A stretch of 64,000 nt of DNA, taken from the NCBI RefSeq assembly GCF_014898055.3, contig NW_023602073.1, forward strand, positions 81,014,678 to 81,078,677. The letters are read 5' to 3'. Position numbers and translations under genes: made by a program. The stretch's first letter is position 1. Every line of letters starts with the position of its first letter. Below are positions 48,220 through 60,040 of the stretch, in pieces. Source of the DNA: Talpa occidentalis. Lineage: Eukaryota; Chordata; Mammalia; Eulipotyphla; Talpidae. The notes below the pieces were generated by a model. The model saw nothing but the letters and a program-made list of their open reading frames with translations, made no database searches and was not told the DNA's origin.

Positions 48220-48680
48220 CGTAATGTTTTCATTTTCTATTGTTGTTATAACAAATGATTGGAAATTTAGTGGTATAAAATGATATGAATTTATTATTTT
48301 ACAACTCTGTTATTTAGAAACCTCAAATGTGTTTCACTGGGCTAAAATCAAGGTATCTGCAAGGCTGCATTTGTGGAGACTCTAGGAGAGAGCACATTTC
48401 TCTGTTTTTAAAAGCTTCTAGAGGAAGTTACATTCTGTGGCTCATGACTTCATTTCTCTATATCCAGTATCAGCAACAGCAAGTCTTTTTCATATTGCAC
48501 CACTCTGACCAACTTTTCTGCCCCCCTCTTTCATTTTTATTGACTCTTGTGCTTTCATTGCGTCTACCTGGCTAGTAGAGAATAACCTTTAGATCATAAA
48601 ATCAGTTGATTAGCAACCTTAGTTCAATCAGCAATATTAATGTTCTTTTATCATGTCATGTAATATATTCATAAAGCCAG
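48220..48680 (-). mobile_element. Ancient LTR-type repeat, inverted (MaLR-like)
   Basis: ttttctattgttgttataac, aaatttagtggtataaaatg, gtttcactgggctaaaatca, aggtatctgcaaggctgcat, cttctagaggaagttacatt, ggctcatgactt and gttgattagcaaccttagtt follow a well-known ancient eutherian repeat in order. The layout is like an inverted MaLR LTR, but the exact subfamily is uncertain. Confidence 0.55.
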
Positions 48681-49394
48681 AGATTAGTACCTTGACATTT
48701 GACAGGGAAAGGGCTATTTTTCTGCTTTCCACACTTACTTTTAATGATATGTTCCATTTTGTGATTACTGTTCATCAGACTTCACCCTAGGCGTTAATTC
48801 TTCCTATTGGTTTAAAAGATATTTTTTTCTCAAATTATGTGATTTAGTCAAGTGTGTATATTTCTGGTTTTTTTTTCTGCTGTAGAACCCATACAGTCTA
48901 CATAGTCCATGAATATCTGATGCTGTAACAATAACCATAAGAATCAATCTTTCATGAAAAATAACTATTTCTATTTTACATTTTTACAACACAAAAATTC
49001 ATGTTGCATAATGTTAATTCCTAATATCAAAGGAGTTAAATGAATTTCAAGATTAGCTGCATATCAACATTAATGAGCAATATTATAAACTAAAAGTGTT
49101 CTGGCCCCTTCTAAATTTAGTGAGTCAGAGTATTTGGAGCTGGGATTTAAATGATCTTTAAGGTACTCAAAATGTAATTCTAATATAAAGCAAAGTATAT
49201 GAAAGTGGTATTATTTTATGCAACTGTATTCTCAGTGAGATTCTCTTCCTCAACTTGCTTAGTATTTTATTAAAGGTTTGCATGTTTCTATTTTTTTCAT
49301 TTTTCTTATTATGTGGGTTCTACATATTTCCAAATGTGTTGTCTCACATTTATACTCAACAATAAATTTAATATTTCTATAAAATTTTATTATT
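48681..49394. other. Unassigned DNA, no gene seen
   Basis: Nothing recognised beyond AT-rich sequence. Confidence 0.5.
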
Positions 49395-49800
49395 TACATT
49401 ATATTTATATAATTATATAATTGGGGGCATGCATTTCACTCCTGAGCATGTGCATATGTTTCACTGGACTTCAGACAAAGCTCCAGTGCCAAATACTATC
49501 CCATTGCCCCCCATTTTCTTCCCCTCCTCCATTCCCTTCCAATAACTGCAATATTTTTCACAGAATTGTTTTTGTTATGATAGTTGTTTTTGTTATGTTT
49601 TGCCAGTTTGTTTTCTTTACTAATTGATATTCCACAAATTTGCTACCATCCATTATCTGTCTTTCACTTTCTGATTTATTTCACTTAGTATAATCACTTC
49701 AAGATTTATCCATTTTGTCCTTGAAGATACTATTTCATCTTTTTCAAAAGCTTGGTAGTATTTGATTGAGCATATATACCACAATTTTTTTAACCCAATA
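49395..49800 (-). mobile_element. L1 3' end, inverted, decayed
   Basis: A C-rich block (cattgccccccattttcttc, 49501-49540) corresponds to the G-rich L1 3' UTR. It is followed by ctgatttatttcacttagta, atccattttgtccttg and gagcatatataccacaattt. The minus-strand frame at 49653-49859 keeps traces of the ORF2 C-terminus (LWYICSIKYYQAFEKDEI). It is old, with deletions. Confidence 0.75.
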
Positions 49801-49906
49801 ATCATAATTGATAACATGATACAAGAAGAAAAAGCAGCAACAGTGATTATATCCTTCACACATTCATGTTAATTAACCTATGATAAAGTTCTTAGGTTTT
49901 CTTTTT

Positions 49907-49964
49907 TAATTTTTCAAGTAAAAGCATTGTAGATTTCTAATTTTTCAAGTAAAAGCATTGTAGA
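49907..49964 (+). repeat. Tandem duplication with 31-base period
   Basis: The 27-base segment beginning taatttttcaagtaaaagca and ending ttgtaga occurs at 49907-49933 and again, without a change, at 49938-49964, separated by tttc. Confidence 0.93.
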
Positions 49965-51423
49965 AAAGAATACCATTGATGAGTTTGAAGAAGACCTTCC
50001 TTGGGTCATCGTTATATTTGGCAATGGCTAAGTAAAATGAAGAAGAAACCACAATTTATATTGATTTTTTTTCAGGCAAGGAAAGCGTGGTATTTCTTCA
50101 TATGAAATGTTACACTTTTTCAATGACTATCACAAGGAAAATTAGGAGAATTGAGAAAGCTCAAGGGATAGAATAGCAAATAAAAGGGGAGATGTACAAA
50201 TAGTCTGAGCGTTGATTATGAAATGCCACAAGATCTAAAGAGATTATTCAGAAATCTGGGGCACTTTGAGGATTTCCTTGTAAAAGCAGTAATAGCAATT
50301 TGGATTAACCTGTTAACATTTGCTGAAGAAACAGAGCTTTCTGTGTTTTAGAACCAGTTCTTAACAAAAGGTTCTTACTGCTTTCAGGGACATGAAAGAC
50401 AAAAATTTATATTTATAGACAAACAGATTAAGTGGGAATACTTTGTGTGTTAGTAGAACTACTGCAAATTTTTATAAATAGATACTCCACTAGTCTAGTT
50501 AAGTGTTTATGTATCAATCAATATCCACTTGAGTGAGAGTCTGGGCCTGAGGGGCAAAAAGCCTAAACCTGAAATATTTGAAATCCCCACTTACTGAAAA
50601 TAATTTGAAAATAGAGAAATCATTTAAAACATTGTAATATAATTCAGTGGGAAATATTTAATTTATATCCACTGGCAAAATTGTGATACCACTGGATGTG
50701 ACTGATTATTTTATGAAACGTCCTAATAATGATATTGTATATTAAGAAAAATGTACAAGAGGGAAGGAGAACTTAAAACATCACTGCTACAAGACTTAAT
50801 AATTCCCTCTTGTCTTGAATGATATACACTATTAGACTTGCATACCTGTGCAAATACTCAAGTACATCATTATAATTTGGAGAGTAATAGTAATTGAGAA
50901 TTACATTTGGCTTTATAATATGGAAATACAAAACTGCCTTGCAGTAGTAAAAAATTATTTTTGGATGATCACTATATTTAATCTAGAATAGCTTCCTTAG
51001 TATTAGAAATTAGTGTGTTACATAAAAATATGCCTAACTTTAGAAATAATTTTGTTCCAAATATTTAATTTGAGGAGACTAAATTACACAACAAAAAGAT
51101 TCTCATCCATAAGTTAAAATATTAAAGAGTATATATCATGTATCATTCCTTGTAACAAATATAAGCAAAATCAACTTAAACTGATGCTTCCATGGAAATT
51201 TGCTCATAAACTGATTATTCTCTAAATCTGCTAGAAAGGATCCTGTGTACTAGATGCAGATTTGCTAGAAATACGGTAGAAACAGAGAATCATATAGGCA
51301 AACAATTGCAATGTGTTTCAGCACTGAGGGCAGCAGCTGTTTTTAATTGTTGGCGTAGCTGAAAGAATGGGCCCTGGTGTCAAAATATTATGAGCAAGTC
51401 CTTATTCTTGCTTATAATTGCAG
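49965..51423. other. Unassigned AT-rich DNA, no gene seen
   Basis: No recognised element or exon pattern. Confidence 0.5.
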
Positions 51424-51940
51424 GATGGTAGGCTAGCTGTAAGATGGTCTCTGCAGATCTCCATTTCCTGGTAGTCATGCCCTTCCCTGAAGTGTGGGCT
51501 GGACCTGGTGACTTGAATCTAACCAATAAAGATACTGAGATGTCACTTCTGTGATTAGGTTAAAAAGATATTTTCTATTTTGCTAACAGACCCTCTCATT
51601 GCCTTATCAACTTATATGAGTCTATGAAGCAAGCTGGCATGTGGGTGTGACCCATGTGGCAAAGAACTCAAAGTTGACTTCCAGCCAACAGCAGCCTGCA
51701 AGAAAGTGTATGTTGCTAATGACAACAGCATGAACTTAGAAGCAGGTACTACTCTACTTGAGCAATCGAATGAGATTATAGTCCCTGAAATAACAACTTT
51801 ATTGCAGCCTCTTGAGCTATCCTGAAGCAAAAGTCTATTCTAAGATATGACTAGATTCCTGATAAACAAAAATCATACAATAGCTTGATGTGTTAAGTCA
51901 CATTGTTTTATAGCAAGTTGACTACTAACAAAATCTTTAA
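51424..51940 (+). mobile_element. MLT1-type MaLR LTR (MLT1C-like)
   Basis: A well-ordered series of MLT1 landmarks: aagatggtctctgcagatct, cctggtagtcatgcccttcc, tgaagtgtgggctggacctg, gtgacttgaatctaaccaat, gagatgtcacttctgtgatt, aggttaaaaagatattttct, gaagcaagctggcatgtgg, tgacttccagccaacagcag, atgaacttagaagcaggtac, and a 3' end with cacattgttttatagcaagt. It is ancient, and the ORF on its minus strand is not a gene. Confidence 0.85.
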
Positions 51941-54900
51941 TTTCTCAAGTCTTCAGTGTTCACATCTGTGAAATGGTGGCAATAATAGTAGCCATCCTAT
52001 CTATGGGAAGAATTTTAGCAGTTAGCAAATAACCTGTGAATGGTGGCAGGTGTCAGGAAGTATAACAGGTCCCAGTATATGTAATGTACATCTTTTTGGA
52101 TAGAATTTCTGACCATGTATAAATAAGGCAGAATAAATGTAGATGTAGAAAAAAAATTGTCTTAACATGGATAAAGCTGACCATGGACCATGGGGGCTTA
52201 TATTTATAAGCAAGTAGACTTAAAAAATTGAATTCTAGACCTAGGTATAATTTTATAGCAATGGCGTACATGAGAGAACTGGAGACAAGGAAGTGTCTCT
52301 AGGGTTATGCTAAGGAATAACAATAAAAGCTAATAGAACTATTAGGGTAGAGATACAGTAGCTGTAGTAGTATTAATAATAGTAGATTCAGTAGTAGTAA
52401 TATTACTAAGTATCTATTTGATGGGGTTGTGGGTTGTTAACATTTGTTAAGTGGAAATGGGCATTTCGGTGTTTTTTTGGTAGGTAAAATTTACTGAATA
52501 TGAATAGTATTTCATGTTTTTCCTTGATAAATTCCACACATACTAAGAAACATTGTCACTGTAATCTGAATTACTCCCTGCCTGTCATGAAGTGTAGTTG
52601 GTAAACATCAATGAAAGAAACTACCAATATTTAAAATATAAATTAATAATCTGAATTTTAGCATGTCTTTTAGCTACCATTGAGTCTGTTGCCTCTGAGA
52701 ATGAAATTTCTAAGATTAACATTCATTACAGAAGTAGTTCATGTTATATATTGATAATACCAACATACTGCCATCCTGTGGAGACCTGTCTAAGTAGCCA
52801 GTATGATATTCCCCTGAAATGAATTCTTCAAAGTACAGCAAATATTGATAAGCCACACAAGTCGCTGGATTTGTTTAAGTACTTATCAGTGCTATTGTCA
52901 TCTTTAATTTATATATTTCCTTTCCCACTGAAACCATTCAGTTTTACTGCTCTGAGACACAAAAATAACAGAAAAAAATAGAAAAAAAAAATCAGGAAAT
53001 TAATATGATATCAAGTAGAAGAAAAGATAGCATGTTAAGGTAATCCAAATACTAGAAAATTGTTGGAAGACTACTCAGACAAAAAACATTTAGCTAGTAT
53101 CAATAAGTGAGTAATAATATTCTAAAGAAGCAGGTTTCTGTTCACAAATGAATAAATAATATTTTTTCCATCCATCGTTGGTATGATCATTGACCTGAAA
53201 GCTCACTTGTTAACAAAGTTAATAATTTATTAACTTTGTCTCAAAATGTTATGATTTTTGTATTCTGAAATGGAAGTTCACTATTAATAGTGATGATAGA
53301 GAAGCAAACACATTTTCACACTGTGAGGTTTGGAAAAAAACAGAAATGGCAGAATTTATGCACAAAAATAAAGAAGTATAAATAAAATGCATAATACAAA
53401 GGAAGACTAATGTCTGGTATGCCATTTATTCTAGCTTCTTCCTGTAACAAAATAAAAAAAAATCTCAAATAAAGGGAAGTACCTTGAAAATAAGTATCCT
53501 TCATGGTCCATAGAACTATGTGAATTCATATGTGGTAAAATGATATGTGTTTTCTTACTGTGAGTTTAGCATACCATGGTTTCCTTCTCTTGTCAGTCTT
53601 CTTTTGTCAGTTATATGGTTTAATATATATGAGTTAATATAATAGAAGTATAAATACATATTTCAGATATCAAATAAAATTATGTAAAACTTGAAAGGTT
53701 TAACAGAGAACTACCAAAATGAATGGCTTTTGGAAAGAATGCTCAATAGGGGAAAAATTTTAAAAAATTGAGAATTTTAACCAACTTGAGACAAATAAAA
53801 GACTATTTCCCTCTCCAACTTATTTTTCCAACTACCTTACTATTTCCCACACTTAAAGAATGCAATAAAGAAAACACACACTCACATACATCCCAAGAGG
53901 ACAACTAGAAGAAAATATTTACAATATAGCATAAAGCAGTTAAATTTGAACAAGAAAATCATTTGTGAGGAAGAGGATTCTAAGGAAAAGATGAGTTTAA
54001 TCTGTCGTGAAAATGAGACCAGATCACTTTAGAAAGTTGGCATTTTACACTTGGGTATGAAGCAATACACTGCCAATTCTAAGGAAGCAAGGATAGAAAG
54101 TTCAAAAATAAAGTAATCTAACAAGTTCCAATATCTGAGAAAGTGATACGTGTCAACTCTGCCCATGTTTATACAAGAACCCAGTCTCTATAATTAGTAC
54201 AGATTGAGACAAAGGAGAATGAGAAAGGGTTATTCAGTTGCTGTCCAGGCATCTGAATGATTAAGTGGGTTTGAAGGATGAAGACAGTCTTAAGAATGGT
54301 CAGATGCATTAAGAACCTGATTAAGATAAAGGTGGGAGAGACAGGTGCTATTCAAGTGGAGTGAAGGTCCATCATTACATAGGTGGCCTGGCAAAAAAGA
54401 ATGTCACATGTCCTATGCAATAACAAAGGGCTCCTAAATTTGTCTAATCTGTGTTTCCAGTGATTTGTGGATGTGTCAGGACTGCGCATAAAGGCACTAG
54501 CTCTCTAGCATTTGTAAGGGGAGGCACAGTCTGGCATAGATTCACATCAGGAAATTCATCTTAAATATCCTCATCAATTCTCTGAATAATTGTTTCTACT
54601 GGGCAACATCAGACTAATTCCTCATCTCCTTCTACACGCTAATCTATTGGGAGTTAATACTCAGAGTCTTGGTGACTTAACCTTGAGGAAACATGTCTTT
54701 TTTTGTTTCCTCTTGTTTGGTATATCCTTTTTAAGAGGAGAAACACAAAGCATAGTTAAAAAGAAACCATATTAAACACTGCCTGGAGAGTGTACAAAAA
54801 AAATGGTGATCATTTTACCCAGTATTTAAAACATAATTATAGACTCTTTCTAACAGACTTTAAAGCAGATATGTCCTTTAAAGTTGTAAAGGAAACCAAT

Positions 54901-55972
54901 TATATCAAACTTTTCAACCTTTTTATTTGTCTCCTAATATAGTATATAATTCATTATGGTATTAATAATGCAGTCTTTGGTGTGTAAAACACAAAACATA
55001 AATTTCCCTCTCTATAAACTTAAAAAAGGGATTTCCTTACATCTCCTGTGGCGACCCTATTTTTGGATAAAGCTCATGGATCCTCTGACCATAATCCTCC
55101 TCCCAACCCCCATGGGACAAATGGATTATTTTTTTAATGTAAAGGCTAAAATGTACAATTTATTCATTTAAATGGATGCACATACCTGAGATGAAAAATA
55201 TCTGGAGTGAAACATTCATTAAAATTCAGTGGACTGACTTGATTTAAGAACTGAAGAACAGACTGCACTTCATCCTGTTACAATGTTTACAAAGTATTTC
55301 TTTAAAACTCAATAGCATCTGTTGAGTGATTATGAAGCTTTTCAGATCTTTCCTAAGACTTATAGCCAAAAAATGCAATATATTTTATTTTTGTGGAAGT
55401 TTTTTGGCAGTAAGTATCAATATGCAAGTATGTAGAAGGTACATTATAAGCCTCAACAAAGATGAATTTGTTACTAGTCTTGGTTTCAAACAACAGAAAC
55501 TGATGTAGGTTACTATAAGCAAGAAAGGAAGTGATTGGAAGGCTACCAGAAGGAAAACAGAGTCACCCAGAATACTGAAAAACTCTGCTTCCACAAAGAC
55601 TTTGTATATAGTGTAGATGGGGCTACTAACCTCAAATTTTTCATGACATGGAATCAGAGTTAAATTTCCAGGTGGTAGCATTGAATTGACTCAGTTTGGC
55701 TAGCTAGCCAGAACTCCAGTGACGAAAGTGAAGAAATTCAGTACCTAACTTTGTAGTATATAGTAGAAGCTAGAATCTTGCCTATAACCAGATTTGCAAA
55801 TGTCTTACTGCTCCAAAATAGGAAGAGGCCTTAGATGTCACTCAGCTCCCCAAAACAAAGATGACTACTGATGTATTTGAAATCAAAGCTGTTAAGGAAT
55901 GTGAATTATAAGGATATATATACTAAATATTTATGAAGAAATGAACACTATTCTTTAACATTATCTCCTGTT
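51941..55972. other. Unassigned DNA; possible old repeat at 55470-55700
   Basis: 52325-52410 is a TAG/TAAT-rich trinucleotide-like stretch. 55470-55700 (caaacaacagaaactgatgt, gaaaggaagtgattggaagg) has the style of an ancient interspersed repeat of unknown family. No gene is seen. Confidence 0.45.
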
Positions 55973-55986
55973 AAGGTTGCCTTTAT

Positions 55987-55987
55987 T

Positions 55988-56042
<55 letters not shown>

Positions 56043-56043
56043 T
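55987..56043 (+). repeat. (TTTA)n microsatellite in SINE tail
   Basis: Uninterrupted tttatttatttatttattta units for roughly 14 repeats, derived from the A-rich SINE tail. Confidence 0.9.
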
Positions 56044-56279
56044 ACAAGCACTGGGTACAGTCAGAAGCGTGGGAGGGTGAGAGAATTCACCAGAGCTATA
56101 GTGGGGAACAGAACAGGCAGACTGATGAAATACACTGCTGAGGGAAGCTGCGGGCGGCAGGAGAGGTCTGCGCACCATGTGGGACCCTCACCTGGCAGCC
56201 GGGGATCAAACTGGTGCTGCAGAGGCTGCAGGCAGCTTCGCAACCCAGCGCTCAACCGCTGCGCCACCAGGGAGGCCCC
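55987..56279 (-). repeat. tRNA-derived SINE, younger subfamily, with long TAAA tail
   Basis: Minus-strand copy whose tail on the plus strand is about 60 bases of attt units (taaa on the SINE strand). It is followed by acaagcactgggtacagtca, the body and the head ending ccaccagggaggcccc. A perfect 14-base TSD, aaggttgcctttat, lies at 55973-55986 and 56280-56293. The head keeps the gcgctcaaccgctgcgcc form (inverted A-box region), so this is among the youngest copies. Confidence 0.93.
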
Positions 56280-56293
56280 AAGGTTGCCTTTAT

Positions 56294-58284
56294 AAAGATT
56301 TTTTATATAATTTATATTTCATAATAAAGTGCATTCAAATATATGTGTACCTGTTTCTTTTCACACTTCATTTTTCAGTGGCAGTAGATTAAATAGATGC
56401 TTTTAGCTCCTAGATTACTTACTGCATACATTTTAATGGTCTTTTGGGATCATTTCTGTGTTTTATTTTAATAGTTATATGATAGCTAAAATGGAACAAT
56501 ATACAACAATTTGGTTTTGAATGTATTCTACATCATGGATTTTGTATTTTGGTCAGCATTAAATGATTAAAGTATTTCAACTTTGAAACCTACCAGGCAT
56601 TATCTAAAATTAAGTATTTGGTTTAGTAAACTTTTCTTTTGAGTTTAATTTACTGTAAAGATTACCTTCAGAATGTTGTTCTTTCTACAGAAGATCTATT
56701 TTCTGAGTAAGAATTACTGATATTAAAACAATATGCTTTTAATAAAGGCATTGTCTTAAATTGACATTGGCATTGTATTTGATAGTATAGGCAATGTTGT
56801 ATTGCACTAACAAATTAACTCATAAAATTAATGTGGCTTAGCAAAGGCAACATTTATTTTTGCTTACAATGTATGTTAATGTGGTGATTTTGTGGATTTA
56901 AAGGAGTCCAAAGTCCCATCATTTTTCAATGGCTAGACTGATAGAAGTGCTATCATATATAGCTGCATTTCTTGGACTATGTAAACTCTTTAGGAATAAG
57001 GTAGAATGGAGAATTGTGCATAGACTTTTGTTACCACTTCAGCCTGAATGAATTTCATTTGTCACCATGCTCATGTGACTCTGCTATGAGGGTAGGTACT
57101 GTAGGGGAGTAAAGGGATCATTTTGTGTCTGTCACAATGTTATGTTGCCTTTATCATATAATATTATTTTCTTGATTTTTAAAGCCAAGAAATTTGATTT
57201 TTCCTCCACTGAATACATTTAAGTACTACATTTGATACCTTTAGAAAGGAACAGTTGGCAGCATGGATTTTAGCCATCCAATTATTATTTCTTCTTATAT
57301 CTAGATAAATATTCTTTTTCAAGCTGCTAGTAGAAGATGAACAAATTGTGTGCAAGCTATAAAAAAATCTATAGAACGCACAAAAAAGGAATATTGTCAT
57401 GTATTTTCAGGTAATTCCATAAATCAAATGTTTTATTTTATGGATGGTACTAAAAAATCATATTCTTATAATAATTTGGTTTAGTTTCTCAGCATATATA
57501 CTTACATTCATCTGTCTGTGGGTGCATATATCAGGAAAAGATAGACAATGAAAAAAAGAAGCATAATAACCTAAATTCAGAATCCATATACATAAAAAAT
57601 AAAAAAGTGCCATTTAAAATATGAGACCTTTACTTAATGGTTCTGTTTTTTTCTTCCCCCTCATTTTCACACTGTCTGTGCTATTCTAATTATATATAAT
57701 ATAGATATCAAAACTTGGATATACATAAAAAATACGATTTATCATAGAGACATAATATGCTTATTGAAAATGACCAAGAGGTAGGAAAAAACACTCAAAT
57801 AATAAAGTCAATTAGATGCAAATAAATTAACTTTATTTAAAAATATTCCCAAATTAAAATGCAAGATTAACTAATGGTACTATATATTAACATACATATA
57901 TAGAGATTATATATACATATGTGTGTTTGCATATATATTCATGTATACACATGTGGATATGTTCATGTAAAGAGTTTTTTTTCCCTCAAAAATCTCCCAA
58001 ACTTTAAAATTCTTTAGAAAATACATAATTACATAAAGTATAGATCAAAAAAACCACAGGGTGACCAGTGTTCTTAGATACCATGCATTGTGATGTCATA
58101 CATACATATACATACACGCCTGCACACACACACACACTCATGTATATCAGTTCTTGCTTTCAAGTTATTTATAATCTAAAAAAAAAAAAATAAGAGTTAC
58201 AAGAAAATGTTTGCATGGGAGATGACTTTGTCACCAAAATTAGTCAAACAAAAGTAAATAATAAATAAATCTAACTTCTTTAAT
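56294..58284. other. Unassigned AT-rich DNA with simple repeats
   Basis: No gene or recognised family. Near 57885-57960 the sequence alternates A, T, G and C as tatatacatatgtgtg. At 58100-58139 there is a catacatacata then cacacacacacacac stretch. Confidence 0.5.
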
Positions 58285-58296
58285 TACAGTTGACTT

Positions 58297-58580
58297 GGGC
58301 CTCCCCTGATGGTGCAGGCCATTGAGCGCAGTACTGTGAAGCTGTCCGCAGCCTCTGCAGTGCAGGTTTGATCCTATCCAGCAGGCGAGAATCCCACATG
58401 GCATGACAGACCTCTCCTGTCTCACCCGCTGCTCCCCTCAGCAGTGTATTTCATCAGTCTGCCTGTTCTGTTCCCCACTCTGTCTCCGGTGAATCCTCTC
58501 ACCCTCCCGCATATCTGGCCTGTACCCCGGTTCTTATATAAGTAAATAAATAAATAAATCTTTTAAAAAATAACAATAAT
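58297..58580 (+). repeat. tRNA-derived SINE, intermediate subfamily
   Basis: Plus-strand copy: gggcctcccctgatggtgca head, aggtttgatcc B-box region, ctcccctcagcagtgtattt, gcctgtaccccggttcttat and an A-rich tail with taaataaataaataaatc. The flanks acagttgactt and acaattgactt form an 11-base TSD with one mismatch. Confidence 0.9.
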
Positions 58581-58592
58581 CACAATTGACTT

Positions 58593-59264
58593 GAGCACAG
58601 ATAACTTATGGGAGTTTGACTGTATTAGAGAAGTTGGGGCTCACTAAAAGAAGGGGTGATTTGCCTGACATTGCGGAAATCCCATAGAGTTTATGAGAAA
58701 AAAAACCTGATGTTATGAAAGAAGACATGTTAGGAAGATTTATTTGACATTTTGAAATTTATTTGACTTTTTGTAAAAGACTTTGTACTAAGATATTGAG
58801 ATAACTTAGGCAAAAACAACCCAGGCCAGGTATACTTTATAGCATTACCAATGCAGAGGAAACACTGGTCAGAAGCAGTCCTAAAGTGAAATTAAGAACA
58901 AGACAATGGAGGTGTGGAGGAGCGTGAATGCATTATTTTTTAAAACCAATTAGCTGAGAGTATTGACACAACTGGCAGTATTAAGAAAGTAAAACTCTCA
59001 GGGTGGTGATGTGTAGGCAGAATAAAGGAAGGGCATAGGAGAGATAAAGCAGTGACATTCACATTTAAGTCTACCTAGTGAAGATAGCAGAATTATAGAA
59101 AATGGTGTTTCCAAAGGGGGGGAAAAAACTTAATCAAGAGACAGAGAAGATACTTTCAAGCAATCATAGGGAATGTCATAAAATAGAGAATATAGGAAAG
59201 AAATAACATCAGTAAGGAAGACACGTTGGAACAAAGTAAAGAGGGATCACATTTAGGTAACTCT
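58593..59264. other. Unassigned DNA, no gene seen
   Basis: No recognised element. Confidence 0.5.
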
Positions 59265-59425
59265 GCTAACTTGGGAAACTTACATAAGCTCCATGAATCT
59301 CTTTTTCTTGATCTGTAATAAGAAATGATTTCTAAGCTGAAGAATTACTTTAGGATTAAATGTGATAAAGATGTATAGATTCTAGCAAAGTTATTGACAC
59401 ACAATGTAGCATAGTTATTATTTTC
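59265..59425 (+). repeat. MIR SINE (ancient)
   Basis: cttgggaaacttacataagc, tccatgaatctctttttctt, gatctgtaataagaaatgat, aggattaaatgtgataaag and agttattgacacacaatgta follow the MIR layout (cttgggcaagttacttaacc to gtgcctggcacatagta). Confidence 0.65.
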
Positions 59426-59884
59426 ATAAGAAACAAATTATGTTTCATAGAAGCCAATAAACAAGAAAGCTTCACTAAATTCCAGGGGAGCATTTACGTA
59501 AATGTGGGAAAATTGATGACCTTGAAGAACATCTTATAAAATAGGTGGCAATGAAAGCCAGATAGCAAGGGTTTAAAAAGGAAAGTTATTTCTGACATCA
59601 TGAAGACCATACTTATTAGTTATCCTTTCAATAACTAGTCAATGAAATAAAGATTTGGCTTGTAAAAATCTAGCCAATTTAAAGGAAGGAAGTTTCTGGT
59701 CATTGTATTTTGTGTTATGCAAGGCAAGAACAAGGTTACCTTTAAATAATTGAGAAAATGTTTTAAGATATAATTAAGAGAAGTAGCAACTGCAGAAACT
59801 GGGTGCTAGATAAGACAGAAATAGGATAAAACACAGGCAGTGTTTGACAAAAATGAGCTGTGTTCCTTAGAAAGCAGCTTGAAC
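59426..59884. other. Unassigned DNA, no gene seen
   Basis: No recognised element. Confidence 0.5.
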
Positions 59885-60040
59885 ATTAGCATCAGAGACA
59901 CCTGACTTAGTTTACATACTCTGTCATTAACTCAGTGTGTGTGATCTTCAGTAAGTCTCTCTGTTTCACTGGCCAGATGTTTTCATTTACAGGATGGTAG
60001 GAGGATACTAATATCCATGGTAGTTTCAAGCACTAAGAGA
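59885..60040 (+). repeat. MIR SINE (ancient)
   Basis: tagcatcagagacacctgac, ctctgtcattaactcagtgt, gtgtgatcttcagtaagtct, ctctgtttcactggcc and ttcatttacaggatggtag match the MIR head and core in order (agcctggg..., tgccacttactagctgtgtg, accttgggcaagt...). Confidence 0.7.
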
